NCBI GenBank assembly: GCA_920105625.2 | Contig: OV050030.1 | Span: 178,141,315 to 178,205,314 of the forward strand | Length of the DNA stretch: 64,000 nt | Direction of reading: 5' to 3' | Origin: Clusia tigrina | Taxonomy: Eukaryota; Arthropoda; Insecta; Diptera; Clusiidae | Shown: positions 22,640-33,909 of the stretch, one piece after another | How the letters are laid out: each line of letters opens with the position of its first letter | Numbering within the stretch: the stretch's first letter is position 1 | Program-made: the position numbers and the translations under genes | Notes under the pieces: model-generated | The model's input: the letters and a program-made list of their open reading frames with translations, nothing else | The model's database searches: none | What the model was told of the DNA's origin: nothing

Positions 22640-25600
22640 TATTATTATATTCAATTCAACTTGAAGCCAGCATATTCTTTCTCATTCCTCCTTCTGCTTT
22701 GTACTTGTTGGCCGTTGGCGTGGTGGTCGCTCTGTCGTTATCCCTCTTGTGCTGTGCTCTCGTTACCTCAGCTGGTGTACCTCTCTTCGCATGCGTGGCG
22801 CTGGTTGGCAAGATCGCTGGCTGTGCGTGAGGTTGCTTTTGTTGTAATCCTAGTTATTATTGCAACTGGTATAAGCTGCTGGTGGTCTGTGCACCCGCAC
22901 CGCTGCGCTGATTGGTTACAACGTATGTAGTTTTTCGTTAAATTTCTACTGCAGTTGCTTCGGTTCGGATGTTTTATCGTGATGTGTGTGTGGATTTAGT
23001 TGCGTAGCGACTCTGTCATCTGTAGTGTGGGCCAAAATTTCCCACAGAAGATTTTAGTCCTCACAATGCATTTGCTTATTATTATTGTAAGATAAAACCA
23101 ACGCATTGTGTGGTTGCAAGCTAAGCATTCTCTGCAACATAAGCATTTTTGCTGACCAATAGAAGAGATGCTTAAAAACTGCTCCACAAAAGGAAACTAG
23201 AAATTAGGTTTAGAGTTAAGTTAATGTTTAGAGCTAAGTCAGTTTGTATTAAGAATTAAAAGAATAAAGAAGTATTTTTTAAAAACACATTACCACGAAG
23301 TGAAGTTGAAACTCATGTATTATTAATCACTGGAAAAATGTCCAAGCCCGAACTATCTGAAACATTTGATGGAAATTTTGGGGAGAGGCACTAGCGATCA
23401 AACTGTCAATAAGCTGCTGGCCTTATGATATGACCCTTCAGGCTTAATATATTTTTAAAATAAATATAACTAGAGATTATATGGACTTACCGCATATGTC
23501 CAAGACTGTTATAAAAGATAGCAACCCTGGTTCTCTATATAGAGAAAATAGCAATCTCTAAAAAGTAGTGGAACCATTTGCAGGATCTGAAGAATTTGCT
23601 ACCTGTATTGGATAAAACTTTATCTCAAAAAGCCCTAACTAACAGAAGTCCATGAAAAACATAAAAAATAAAAAAAGGATTTTAGAGCAAAATTTGTCGG
23701 TTTTTTTTATTGTAAATTGCATTTAAAAAATTTTTAAATACCTAGTGGTTCAGATTTTATGAAGTTTCTTCCTTCTCCTGTAAAGTACCGAAAATGCGAG
23801 TTACGCCCTTTCAATACTAAGCTAACGATATATAGTATGTAAATGTGAAAAAATATACATATATCTAAGTATAGCTACTAAAGGTTTCAAAAAAGAGTCG
23901 CGGTCCTACTTAAGTATTATCATGCATATCGATTAAAAACCATAAATCTCAAGTAGTCAAAATCGTCTTCGCTAGCTCTCATTGGAATATGAATTATAAA
24001 GCATAAATTGCACTGAGTCAGAATAGTCTTCGTCGTTGGCAGTTTTAATTCTGAGTCTAAGTGGCATAGAGATTATAAACTATAAATTCCAATTCTGGCT
24101 CTCAGTGGAATAGGGATTATATATCCTAAATTCACTTAGTCAAAATGCTGGTGTATGGTCTAGCTGCAAAGATTTTTTGAAAACTAAACCAACACCATAA
24201 TTCTAAATTTTGTGTCATATGACAGTTTCTTTCTATTTTGTCCTATCACAAGGCAGAAAACTTTTGTACCCCAAATTCTAAATTCATTGTCTTGAATAAG
24301 CTGGTTAACAGAAAGCTGTTTTTGTATAACAGCGGACTGTAATAATTATTTGACAGCTGTAATTTCAAACAAAAACGCAAAAATGACAGCCAGTAAAGTG
24401 TAAGTCATTTTTATTATTATTAGATATTTAAATTTTATTATTATATTACTTTTAACATTTACAGAAACATGAAGTTCCCGAGTTCTTGGGAAAAGCACAG
24501 CATGTCCCTTCACTCGCACTAGCAAGTCAACAATTTCCCGAATTGCTCGAGCCATTGAAGATGGCTCATAGAAGTTTTGTAATCGCTACCATGACACTGT
24601 TGGAAAGTTCCACTGCCCAAGAAATTTAACGCCGTCAGGAATTTGAGCGTGAGTGGCAGTTTTGATTTTTGGATATCGTGGCAATTCAACTCTTGGATGA
24701 GATTCCAGGCTAAATCTTTTGGAAGGCGAAAATCTTTCAGTTAAGCTGCTTCCGGCTTACAAAAAGGGTCACTGTCATCCCTTAATGACCTCAAGCAGGT
24801 TTTTGTTAGCGCCTCTTGATGTGCTGTTAAAAATTACTGTCATATGGCGGAATTTTTGACAGCTTTTTTGGACAAATGTACAACATTCTGTCGTATGACA
24901 GAAATGTTATTTTGTCAGCCAAATATAATTAGGGTATGTCTCTGCTATTGGTCTGTCACTACCATTTTTTACAGAAATCCGCCGTTTTATAAACTTTTGT
25001 CTTGCTACCATTGTATACTCTTGTTGTTCTGCGTTGCCTTTGGGTCCTCTTCAGCTGTTTGTAGCCGGTTTACAGTTGTGGCATATTGCTGTTGTGATGC
25101 CTTTTACTTGTTGCTCTGATTTGCCGTTGGGTCATCTTCAGCTCGGAGTAGTCAATTTTCCTAGCGCGATCAGCTCGGAGTAGTCAATTTGTCTCTGATC
25201 GTCTTAAAGTTAGCTGATTTGCTTTGTTGTTGAATGCGTTATTCTAGGGTTTTCTTGGTAGTAAGAGCCGCCTTAGAATTGTTTGATTACGAAAGCTTGA
25301 TATCGATCATATTTTGTTAGTGGTCCAACTTTGCTATATTTGTGAGGTTAATATATTTTCGGTGCGAGCAATATTCTGTATGCATTGTGCAGGTTTGGCA
25401 TATATTAATCTATGGGTTTGGTGTGCGCATATGTTGTTGTTGGAAGGTTCTTTCGTGAATGCTGGCAACAGACTTGATAAAGGCAACCATGTTGCAATGT
25501 GAGAAATATTCTGTACGCTCTGTCGGCTTGTCTGGCGCATATGCTGTGCTCTTGTTAATCAATAGCACGAGCTATTGTTCATTTTCACTGTGGTCGCTGG

Positions 25601-26028
25601 CGTTTACCTATGCGCTCCCACGGTCGCTGTGGGATTTATCTTATGGTGGGTTCGCTAATTGTTCACGCTATTTTTTGGGCTTATTAAGCTGCAGTGTGTC
25701 TATATGGGTAGTGAGATTAGTGATTCCATGAAATAAAAGATGTCTTTGTTTTGTCTAGTGCGATAAAAAAATATAATTATGTGGCAGTAAAGTTTGTGCA
25801 GATACTTTAATTTTCACACAATTAATGTCCATCAAAGAGTTGAGCCGATAATAAAGCGTTAACATAAGAACCAAACTATTTTAAATGTCAAATCGTTCAC
25901 ATTTTTCATTTTGGTTTCAAATTTTTTTTAACAGAATTAGCTTTGAATTGAATTAAGCAAAAATATTCAATATTTTTTTTGTTAGCTCCTACACCATTTC
26001 GCTCATCAAAAACTGTTTTAAGTGGTAT
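22640..26028. other. Long stretch without a recognisable gene
   Basis: No family could be assigned. GT-rich sequence at 22640-22930 and 25000-25250 resembles the LTR composition. A 20-bp direct repeat CAGCTCGGAGTAGTCAATTT occurs at about 25139 and 25171. Four diverged copies of a 60-80-bp unit (CATAAATT-n-AGTCAAAAT) lie at 23940-24150. A GTAAGT donor at about 24400 and a TTTACAG acceptor at about 24466, after an ATG at 24382, could be a tiny spliced frame. It stops after about 24 codons and I do not call it a gene. Confidence 0.4.
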
Positions 26029-26262
26029 TTGGTATATGTTTGGTAAATAATTAGTAATTGGAATAATAAAACTGCTTTACAAATCTAACAAATAAAGTAA
26101 TTATCATTTGAAGCGAGAGCATTGATGATTTTTTTAATTTGACCGACATATGTATATGAATTAATTATAGCCTTAAATATTTTTTTAATATCAACTTTAT
26201 TTGTTAGATTTGTAGAGCAGTTTATTATTTTAGTTACTAATTACTTACCAAACATATACCAA
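26029..26262. mobile_element. Foldback element (MITE-like) of about 235 bp
   Basis: Left arm 26029-26098 (TTGGTATATGTTTGGTAA to AACAAATAAAGT) and right arm 26194-26262 are inverted copies of about 70 bp with roughly 90% identity, around a 95-bp AT-rich spacer. There is no coding capacity. The structure suits a non-autonomous foldback or MITE. No clear target-site duplication was found. Confidence 0.8.
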
Positions 26263-26586
26263 ATTGAATAATATAACACAACTGCATTTTTTCTTTTTCA
26301 TTTGGAAAAAACACTCAAAATTGTCATGTAATTTATTGTCAAGATTTATAAATATTTTCGTACTGGAATATATGTACATATATAATTTTGTTAGTTTATC
26401 GATCTTGGGAAATTGAAAAAGAAGTTAATTTACAATTCTGAGATTCTGGGAATATTATTTTAAAACTTATGAAAGTAAAAATAAACTAAATTAAGTGGCT
26501 CATTTGCGGATTGAATTGGAGTTTTATGATTTGAAAAAACTATATTCGGAAAAAGTATGAAAGAAAGATTACGCCCTGGAAGGCAT

Positions 26587-27534
26587 TTAAAATGCATATA
26601 TGTAGATTTCAAAATCCTTATAGGCTAACTCTTCTCCCCCATAGGGAATATAACAGCATCCGTGAGATGGTTGTACTTTGCCGACAGTTATTGTACCATC
26701 ATGCATAGCACGACCAATAAAAAGTGGCTCTCCTTCTGCAGTCTCCCCACCAGGAATAGCACTGGGAGGAATATTGCCGTCTGTGACACGTAACCATTGA
26801 CCTCCGCCAGCGCAAAGGGTTTCATATTCATTATGGCCATGCTCACCGCCCCCCCAAGCAATGTAACAAACACCATGTGAAGGATGCAGCTTGCCTGGAA
26901 TGAGGTCACCTTCGTGTCGTGCTCGAGCGATATACAATTGTTCATTGCCGTCGAATCCACCGTCCATTGAGCCAGATGGTACTTGGCCTCCCGATGCTGG
27001 AACCCAGCATCCCGGACCGTCTCCAGTTGGCGGTGCAAACCCCATAGTTGGCGCTGAGGGTTGAGCATCTATAAACCATAAAATAAAAGATTCACATTTT
27101 ATAAAGATTTTGACAAATATTTCAATACTCACCATCAACCAACCAATTGCCCGCTGCGCCCCATCCAGTGCATATACCAATATAATTTACAGGAAATAAA
27201 TTCTGAGCATCGTGCGATAAAAATGCAGCCGCTTCTCCTTCTCGACCAACGGTGATGACATTGTCGTACCACCGAATCCAGAAACCGCGAAATTCACCTG
27301 CATTTAATATACCGGGAGTAGACACTTCGACTACATCGGGCTTTTGACGATTCTTCCTGATGACAGATTTACTATTTTCCCAACCACCGATGATGATCTC
27401 GTATATTGGTTCCGCATCAATGGGCGATGGAGTAAGCGCCAAGTGGGCGTCATGCGCAGCGCGGATCTTAAATGCAAAGACACCACCAGTAGCAACATTG
27501 AATTGGTATTCCAGCCTGTCGGGAGTAGTGATTT
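26587..27534 (-). CDS. DM9-repeat protein with farnesoic-acid-methyltransferase-like domain (5' exon missing)
   Basis: The one convincing host gene. Exon 27534-27133 follows a T-rich acceptor (TGTAG) and encodes ITTPDRLEYQF, GGVFAFKIRAAHDAHLAL, YEIIIGGWENSKSVIR, GEFRGFWIRWYDNVITVGREGE and YIGICTGWGAAGNW. This is the domain called farnesoic acid O-methyltransferase-like. The donor G|GTGAGT leads to a 64-bp intron (27132-27069, acceptor TATAG). Exon 27068-26587 encodes two DM9 repeats: GCWVPASGG with LYIARARHEGDLIPGKLHPS, then GQWLRVTDGNIPPSAIP with PLFIGRAMHDGTITVGKVQP and HGCCYIPYGGEE. It stops at TAA (26587-26589). DM9 proteins are carbohydrate-binding, immunity-linked proteins in some animals; the role in flies is unclear. 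No stop or frameshift is visible. The initiating exon must lie right of 27540. Confidence 0.9.
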
Positions 27535-29469
27535 CTACAAAAAAAAAAATATATATATTTAAATTAATAAAATTTAATATTAGTCAGTCCAACTCAATAA
27601 GATAGATTTTCGTTTACGTGTAAAACAAAGGTTAAGAGATTATTAAATTTTTTACAAACTGTCTTTAGCTTTTAATTAATATCAATTCTCTCCACGTGAC
27701 CATATTTTATCGCTGCCTGAACATTTAGTCAATTTCTTGGCTGCACATGAGGTGTAAATAGGGTTCAATTAAGAAGAAAGCTCTAAACTGCTATAAGATG
27801 TATTCAACGCAACTTATCTAGGTTGCAAAATGTTGCTCATTTCTGCACTTGGTTTTTTAACGGGAAAATTAGACCAGCGCTAAGAAGGATGCAAAAACAA
27901 CCGCTTTTAAAAGTACGAAAAAGTTGATGTCATGCAAAGGTTTTGTATCTATTTTTATATTATGTACTATATTTTCGTTTGTAGTGTTAACAAAGTTTAT
28001 GCAAGGGCTGGTCTTTATAATATTGCATTCGCAATGTAAATTTCCTTTGAAATTTCTTGATTAGGCACTAACTTGGTTTTATCATGGCTTTATTTATTTC
28101 AAATCTGGCTGGCAATGAGACTGAATTTTGTGATGGACCATTTATAATTGAAACTTAGGTCTTATAGTTAAGGATAATTCCTGATGTGTCGTGTAAGTAG
28201 ACACATAATCTATTGCACTCCGAATAAAATCCAATCCACTTATTCCATCAGCTGGTATAGAAATGTGATCTTCAACTACATGAAAGTTCTATGTTACTGT
28301 TACTTCATATATAATTTTGCTTCAATTTTGTAAAAAGAATGGATTACACCTTCTCCTACTCCTGAAATTTTTCTTATTGACGTGGAGTTAACAGCGCAGT
28401 GAGATTTAAGCTTGCAATATTTTATTATTAAAATATCTGCTCCTGTGTAATAAAAAAAATTGAAATAATGCATATTAACATGAATTTTTTATCCGTGCGG
28501 ATTTGCCCGTCCTCCCATTTGACGCGTCACCTTTCGTAGCCTCATGGGTGTCATTTCGGTGGTTCTTTGAATGTACAGGAGTTAAGTCTGGTGAAAAATC
28601 CAATCCAACTGCCTGCCCGGTGAAATCTGCAGCTGTGACGGCAAAAGTTGAATATACGGCCAATATGGTGGTAAGGCATGGCAAGGAGTAGCTTATTGGC
28701 CCTCATCCCTTGGCAGTGATTGGACGGAGGGGAACGGATTGTATGATGACGATTCAGAGATTAAACACTGCGAAACCATTTTATGAAACCGGTAATCGCC
28801 TCTGGTCCGGGGACAAATGTGGGGGTTGGTTATGGAACAATGGACGGAATCTAATGGGTAAAGTACTCATCACTACTTAACTTTGAGTGTATCCGAATAG
28901 AGGTAGATAAGATCTCCGCTTTGGGTAACGCTCTTCTCTCTGTATTCAGGATGGATACCAAAGCCCCTCGGAAGGTAATCGGGTGGTTTCGGGATTCAGT
29001 CTTGAAGCCAGAATATGTGTTTACGTTCTATCTGCCCAGAATCCGGGCATCGACACAACATGTTGGTCTATTCTGTCGCACACTAGAAGTAAGAATCAGC
29101 AAATCAAAGAAAGTTCGACTCTTGTTGTGCGTTTGGACCAAAATTCTTGCCATGTTCTGGGATTAAGCTACGAAAACCACATTAACCTATTATTTGGAAA
29201 GGTTACATTCCATATATTCCCCCAAAAATAATATAGACGCATCTTTTTGTGTCACCATAACACAGATAAACTTGCAGCTTTCAAGCTCCTAAGTAAGTGG
29301 GTTTCCCAGCTGCAGACATTCCCTTATATAACTGGAATTCAATAACCGTGGTTCTTGGGTGTTTGAAGGGGGTAAACTATTATATGGCGAGAACTCCCTG
29401 ATGGAACCATCTTACTTCGCAAGATTTTTGCTTTTTTTTTGTTTGTTTGTATATTCTATTTATTGCATA
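27535..29469. other. Upstream region of the DM9 gene, no gene recognised
   Basis: Should contain the first exon and promoter of the DM9 gene, but I could not place them. At 28490-28900 and 28920-29230 both strands have medium-length open frames with non-AT-biased sequence. One plus-strand frame reads GVAYWPSSLGSDWTEGN and then YDDDSEIKHC. These look like remains of coding DNA, perhaps an old gene or element, but match no family I know. Confidence 0.4.
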
Positions 29470-29866
29470 TTTCTAGATACTTAGAAACTAACAATAATAA
29501 TTCAGAGCTTAATACCATATATTACACGTATCCTCGGCAACGCTTGGAACTATTTTTGTTTTTATAGCTGTATTAATAATTTGTTATTTCATACCAAGAT
29601 CTATTGTATCTTTACTTTTTGGTATCCGAGTATACACATGTTTTAATAGTGCTCCTGCTATGTTATTTGGATGATATTTCAACTTCAATTCATATTTTTC
29701 GCTACATATTTTTATTGCTTGTACTATTGTAGTCATCCCCAGATCTTTGTGGATATTCGAATTTTTGACAAACCAAGTAGCCGCTATAATTCTTCTATAT
29801 ATTGTAGATTGCACCCTTTGAAGCTTCTCTATGTTAGAGGGTGATGCAGTGCCCCACAGTTGAATC
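29470..29866 (-). pseudogene. Jockey-like LINE ORF2 C-terminal fragment
   Basis: The minus strand encodes IQLWGTASPSNIEKLQRVQS, then IYRRIIAATWFVKNSNIHKD and LGMTTIVQAI, the conserved tail after the RT of Jockey-clade LINEs, followed by a basic C-terminus and stop at 29584. The reading is open over about 90 codons. The rest of the element is absent: to the right it runs straight into LTR-like sequence. Confidence 0.75.
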
Positions 29867-29869
29867 TCT

Positions 29870-30109
29870 CAATCCACTGCCGTTGAGACTGGATACCTGG
29901 ACTGCACAGCGCCAGGATCGGCCTTTATCGATTTATTAATTATTATTGTTAAACACAAATGAATTGGTAGATTCATCAATAGGCTCAAATACTTTGTTTT
30001 TATTATACTGAATTAATAAAGCTATAAAACTTTACCTCCGAGGAATAATTTCTGTATAAGACCCTGGCGAAACGATGAATTTTACCCCAGCGAAATTTGA
30101 GTCGTTACA
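29870..30109 (+). mobile_element. LTR fragment (same family as the LTR at 21.8 kb)
   Basis: The 3' end reads ACCCTGGCGAAACG, TTTACCCCAGCGAAAT and GAGTCGTTACA (end 30109), matching the reverse complement of the LTR starting at 21794. No primer site or gag follows, so it is a solo or truncated LTR in plus orientation. The left boundary at the LINE fragment is approximate. Confidence 0.65.
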
Positions 30110-30285
30110 AAACTAATTTAAATAAGCATAAAAATTAAAATAATATTGTACATATTAAAATGATACTAATTTTCAGAACTTTTGAATGGTAAAAATTTAA
30201 TGCAAGTTCTGAAGAGAAGTTAAGCACATGATGAATACGTATTCTATAAGCAAATTATTTTAAGAGGGATACTTTTAATACTTTT

Positions 30286-30360
30286 GAATAGTACTTCGTC
30301 GTACTTTACTTTTTCCAATAGTACTTCGTCGTGCTCTCCTCCTTTCAATAGTACTTCTTC
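30286..30360. repeat. Three-copy 30-bp repeat
   Basis: AATAGTACTTCGTCGT-like units start at about 30287, 30317 and 30347, spaced exactly 30 bp, the third slightly altered. Just outside the mariner to the right. Confidence 0.8.
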
Positions 30361-30438
30361 TTGTTATTTCTGATTAGAATGTACTTGTGTGTTTACGTAT
30401 AATAATTTAAAGTCATCCCTAAGCGAATGGCCGTTATA

Positions 30439-31379
30439 CGAGATGTGATCAAAAATGAACCGTTATTGTGTGATCAAAAAATAAAGTATTCATTTATTCA
30501 TCAACAACTATCTTGTCCCCTTTAAAGTAATTCCCCTCAGATATAATACACTTATGCCAGCATTTTTTTCAATCCTCGAAACACTTCTGAAATGCTTTTT
30601 TGGTATCGCCTACAGCTCCTGTTTCGATTTTTCTTTTATCTCCTCAATCGTAGCAAAACGCTTTCCTTTCATCGGTGTCTTCAGTTTTGGAAAGAGGAAA
30701 AAGTCAGCGGGGGCCAAGTCCGGTGAATACGGTGGTTGAGGCATGATAACGGTTTTGTTTTTGGCCAAAAACAGCTCCTGAGCGATGTCCATGCGACGCT
30801 GTTTTGCTCAAAATTTAGCAATTTTGGAACAATCTTCGCTGCCGCACGTTTCATGCCTAAAACATCCGTAAAAATTGCTTGGCATGAGCCGAACGATATG
30901 CCAACATCATCAGCAACCTCTCTGATAGTGATTCGACGATTATCCAAACTCATTTTCTTCACTGCGTCAATGTTTTCATCGGTTGTTGACGTGCTCGGGC
31001 GACCAGGATGAGCATCGTCATTGACATCTTTTCGGCCTTCCTTAAACTGGTTATACCACAATTGAACTTGTATTCTGCTCATAGTAGACTCGCCAAAGGC
31101 CACAGTCAACATTTCAAATGTCCTTGCGCATTTAATTTCATTTTTTACACAAAACTGAATACAGTTTCTTTGATCCATTTTTTTCGAATAGTACAAAATC
31201 GAAGAGCACACCAAAACACGAATAACCTTTTTATCTGTCAAAGACAAACTGACAATCCAAAATGGTTGGTATTGCCAACATATATAGCAGACATGTGTAC
31301 CAACATAAAAAAAGCGAACATCGAACATACGTAACTCACGAAAAGATGAAAATAACGGTTATCTTTTGATCACACCTCG
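30439..31379 (-). mobile_element. DD34D mariner with internal deletion, minus strand
   Basis: Flanked by TA (30437-30438 and 31380-31381). Its inverted ends read CGAGATGTGATCAAAA on the left and CGAGGTGTGATCAAAA on the right, read inward. It is the same family as the copy at 8915. It is 941 bp long against about 1.28 kb for a full mariner. Confidence 0.95.
30610..31210 (-). pseudogene. DD34D mariner transposase, catalytic core deleted
   Basis: The frame 31328-30681 carries the N-terminal DNA-binding half: QRNCIQFCVKNEIKCARTFE, VQLWYNQFKEG, DDAHPGRPSTSTTDEN and TDVLGMKRAAAKIVPKL, with the likely start at MDQRN near 31180. A small shift then leads to MDIAQEL. The sequence jumps directly to FLAKNKTVIMPQPPYSPDLA and FFLFPKLKTPMKGKRF (30610-30792). 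The jump removes the segment with the first two catalytic Asp residues (about 340 bp; compare 9420-9800 in the other copy). The N-terminal half and the third Asp remain. Such copies can still be mobilised in trans if the ends are intact. Confidence 0.9.
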
Positions 31380-31548
31380 TATACTTATAAAAAAAATAGA
31401 TAGCTTTATTTACGATAAGATGGGATACATAACATATTTTGGATACTTTCAGGATACATATAAATACTTACAGTAAGTATCAAAAGTGGTATTAGTGATA
31501 ATTACGGTAATTCACTTTTAAAATCAGTACACGCTCTTGATATATATA

Positions 31549-31784
31549 CAGTATGTCAAGTAATTGTTTACACTATGAAAAAAATCATAATTTTTCTTTT
31601 ATCCTTTCCAAAAAAAAGTAAGACTTAATTTTTTTGGTTATTTTTTTTACATATTTTATTTAATTCATGTGTTTACAACCAAATACAAACAAATTCAGCG
31701 CATAATAACAACAAAAACACAGAAAATAAAACAAAAACAAAATAAAGCCGAAAATTTGACTGTCAAGTAATTGTTAACACTATA
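31549..31784 (+). mobile_element. Lone Tc1-like terminal region with internal direct repeat
   Basis: After a TA the sequence CAGTATGTCAAGTAATTG starts a Tc1-like end. The core TGTCAAGTAATTGTTWACAC recurs at 31761 in the same orientation, 207 bp further in. A repeated binding motif inside a long terminal repeat is the IR/DR arrangement of Minos- and Sleeping-Beauty-like Tc1 elements. No opposite end and no transposase were found nearby. Confidence 0.5.
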
Positions 31785-32237
31785 TCAATTTTTTTTTATT
31801 AAAAGTAGAGGAATATTAATACTAAAACAAATTCAATACTTTATTATTTGTTATATAATTAATTATTTGTTTGTTAAACAAAATATAGTTGTACTGTACA
31901 TTAAGTACTGTTTGTCACATTAAAGAAAGAACTGAACATTTTATATTTGTTACTGAATAAATTTTGAATTGATTGAAAGTTGCAAGAAGTCGCATTGCAC
32001 ACGATAAGTAATATCGTGAGATAGGTAAAACTGAATATATAATATATTAGGCACATACGATTCGTAACTTGCATCGAGCTCGTATCGAGTTATGAATAAA
32101 ACAGCACTCGAGTAAGTGGTATACTTGGCAGCAATACTGCAAACTAATCATCTGAATATAATTTAAATTAACACAATAATAATATTAATTATCAAAAAGC
32201 TTGTGTCAGAAGTGGGATTGTGTATCTGTGATAAACA

Positions 32238-33340
32238 ATGGTTAAATTTGAAAAACTGAGATTGGAGCAGCTCAAGAAGGCGCTTGAGCGCTTTCATTTG
32301 CAAACACAAGGGATCAAAGCGGAGCTGCAGGTGCGGTTAAGAAGCGCTTTAGAGGAGCAGGGTATAGACGTCGATGAGCATGAATTCCAATGTGAAGACC
32401 CAACGACATCTCGACACGAAAAAACACGCCCAAAAAATAATACGGGTAACTTTGACATGAGTGCACACAGACAACAACATGCTCAATCAGCCGAAGAGAG
32501 GATGCAGCAATGATTACAACAACATGCTCAAACACTTGATGCGATTATGCAGAAGCACTTCCAGCAATACGATGAGGATATACACCAGCGATTAAAACAA
32601 TATGCTCCAGCAGTCAAAGAGGATTTCAAGGAACAGTTACAGCAGAGTGAAACGCGATTTGCTCAACTAGCGGAGCAGAACTCACAGCAGAAGAATGAAA
32701 TGTCCGAGATGGTGGCCAAGAAGGTTTGTGAGGTTGGGACCTGGCAGGAGTCGTTCGAAGGATTTTTGGAACAAAAATCCAATGCGAATGAGCAAAGGCA
32801 GGACGAAATTGAAGCTACTGCCAGCACATATGTTTGGAGTAATCGCGAAGTACTGGCACCATTAGCTATGTCATTGAAAGGTGCTGATGTACTGCCGAAT
32901 ATCGCAGAGGGTGAGAGAGACTGTTATGAAAACGTGATGAATGCCATTCAGCGGAGGAGTGGTGAGTCTCTACAACAGGTTGTGGCGGAGGTGGAGCGGT
33001 TCGCCCATCTTGCCTGTCCAGGCGAGATTCTGAGAGAAGTATGATGGATTCTTTCGTATGTAGTATTCTCGATGCTGAAATGGACTGTTCAACGATTACA
33101 AATCCAAAAGCTACATGTATGGAAATAGTAGCTGGCGCTTTAACGTTGGAGATCGCGGCCTTGGTGTGCAAGCCAGTATGCAGAGCCCGTCAGGTGCAAG
33201 TTGAAAGTGGACAGGGTTGCACGGGCAAGTACCTTGCCTGCGGTGAGGTTGGATACGCGACTCGTGGTTGTCGGACGAGACGCAAACGTTCTCCATCAGA
33301 CTCGCATGTGGGACCGCAAAGGCAGGGAATTGGATGATGT
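32238..33340 (+). pseudogene. Gypsy-type Gag with SAP-like N-terminus, broken
   Basis: Starts MVKFEKLRLEQLKKALERF, a SAP-like helix pair. An acidic, Gln-rich coiled region follows, then ERDCYENVMNAIQRR and SGESLQQVVAEVERF from the capsid part. One in-frame TGA (about 32512) breaks an otherwise continuous frame to 33044; after a frameshift the remainder is at 33041-33337. The zinc knuckle is damaged: KYLACGEVGYATRGC lacks the first Cys and has Tyr for His. It is clearly the same family as the gag at 61555-62407, whose knuckle is intact. Upstream, TGTCAGAAGTGGGAT (about 32204) may be a primer site. Confidence 0.8.
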
Positions 33341-33571
33341 TGTTAAGCTGTCGACAAACTAAATGGAGTCAGTCTCGAGGGGCATGATCTGACTTCCACA
33401 ACATGCAACACCAGAATCCTCCTTTCTCACATCCCACGGAAAGTCAGCGGCGTAACTGCTGACAGTGTGATAAGCGAGGAGTAGTAGTAGATAAGCAGAC
33501 GAAGAATGGACTAAAAAAAATCATCTACAGTACTTCGATGCAGCAGTTGTATACCTGAAAAACGCGAACAG

Positions 33572-33856
33572 ATGAATCAAATTCATGGAAACAGCAGAAA
33601 TCGTACACAACTGATGAGTGATAATAGGAAAGCCTGCTATGATGTACGAGCAAACTCTAAGGGATTTCAGGAAGGGCAGCTAGTTATGCTTCATAATCCG
33701 CAAAGGAAAAAGGGATTATCGCCAAAACTGCAAACAAACTGGGAAGGCCCTTATAAGGTGATAAAGCGGCTCAACGATGTAGTATACCGCATCCAGTTGG
33801 CGAGAAATGTCAGGAGCAAATTGACAGTCGTTCATTTGGAGACTATATCCTTATAA
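33572..33856 (+). pseudogene. Gypsy-type integrase C-terminal (GPY/F) fragment
   Basis: The frame reads GFQEGQLVMLHNPQRKKG, SPKLQTNWEGPYKVIKRL and VVYRIQLARN, the C-terminal GPY/F module of Ty3/gypsy integrases. Between this and the gag upstream only about 230 bp remain, so protease, RT, RNase H and the integrase core are deleted. A purine run (GCGGAGGGCAG, ending 33909) follows and should be the polypurine tract next to the 3' LTR. Confidence 0.85.
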
Positions 33857-33909
33857 AGGTTGCAGTACACTATCCTTGTTCGGGACGAACAAGATTAAGC
33901 GGAGGGCAG

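Noticed and set aside
24382..24521. Tiny spliced frame (ATG, GTAAGT donor, TTTACAG acceptor)
   Set aside because: Splice signals are good but the joined frame stops after about 24 codons and matches nothing; AT-rich fly DNA yields such patterns by chance.
24844..25119. 91-codon plus-strand frame rich in Cys, Phe and Leu
   Set aside because: Low-complexity GT-rich sequence; no motif and no start context, and neighbouring frames are equally open.
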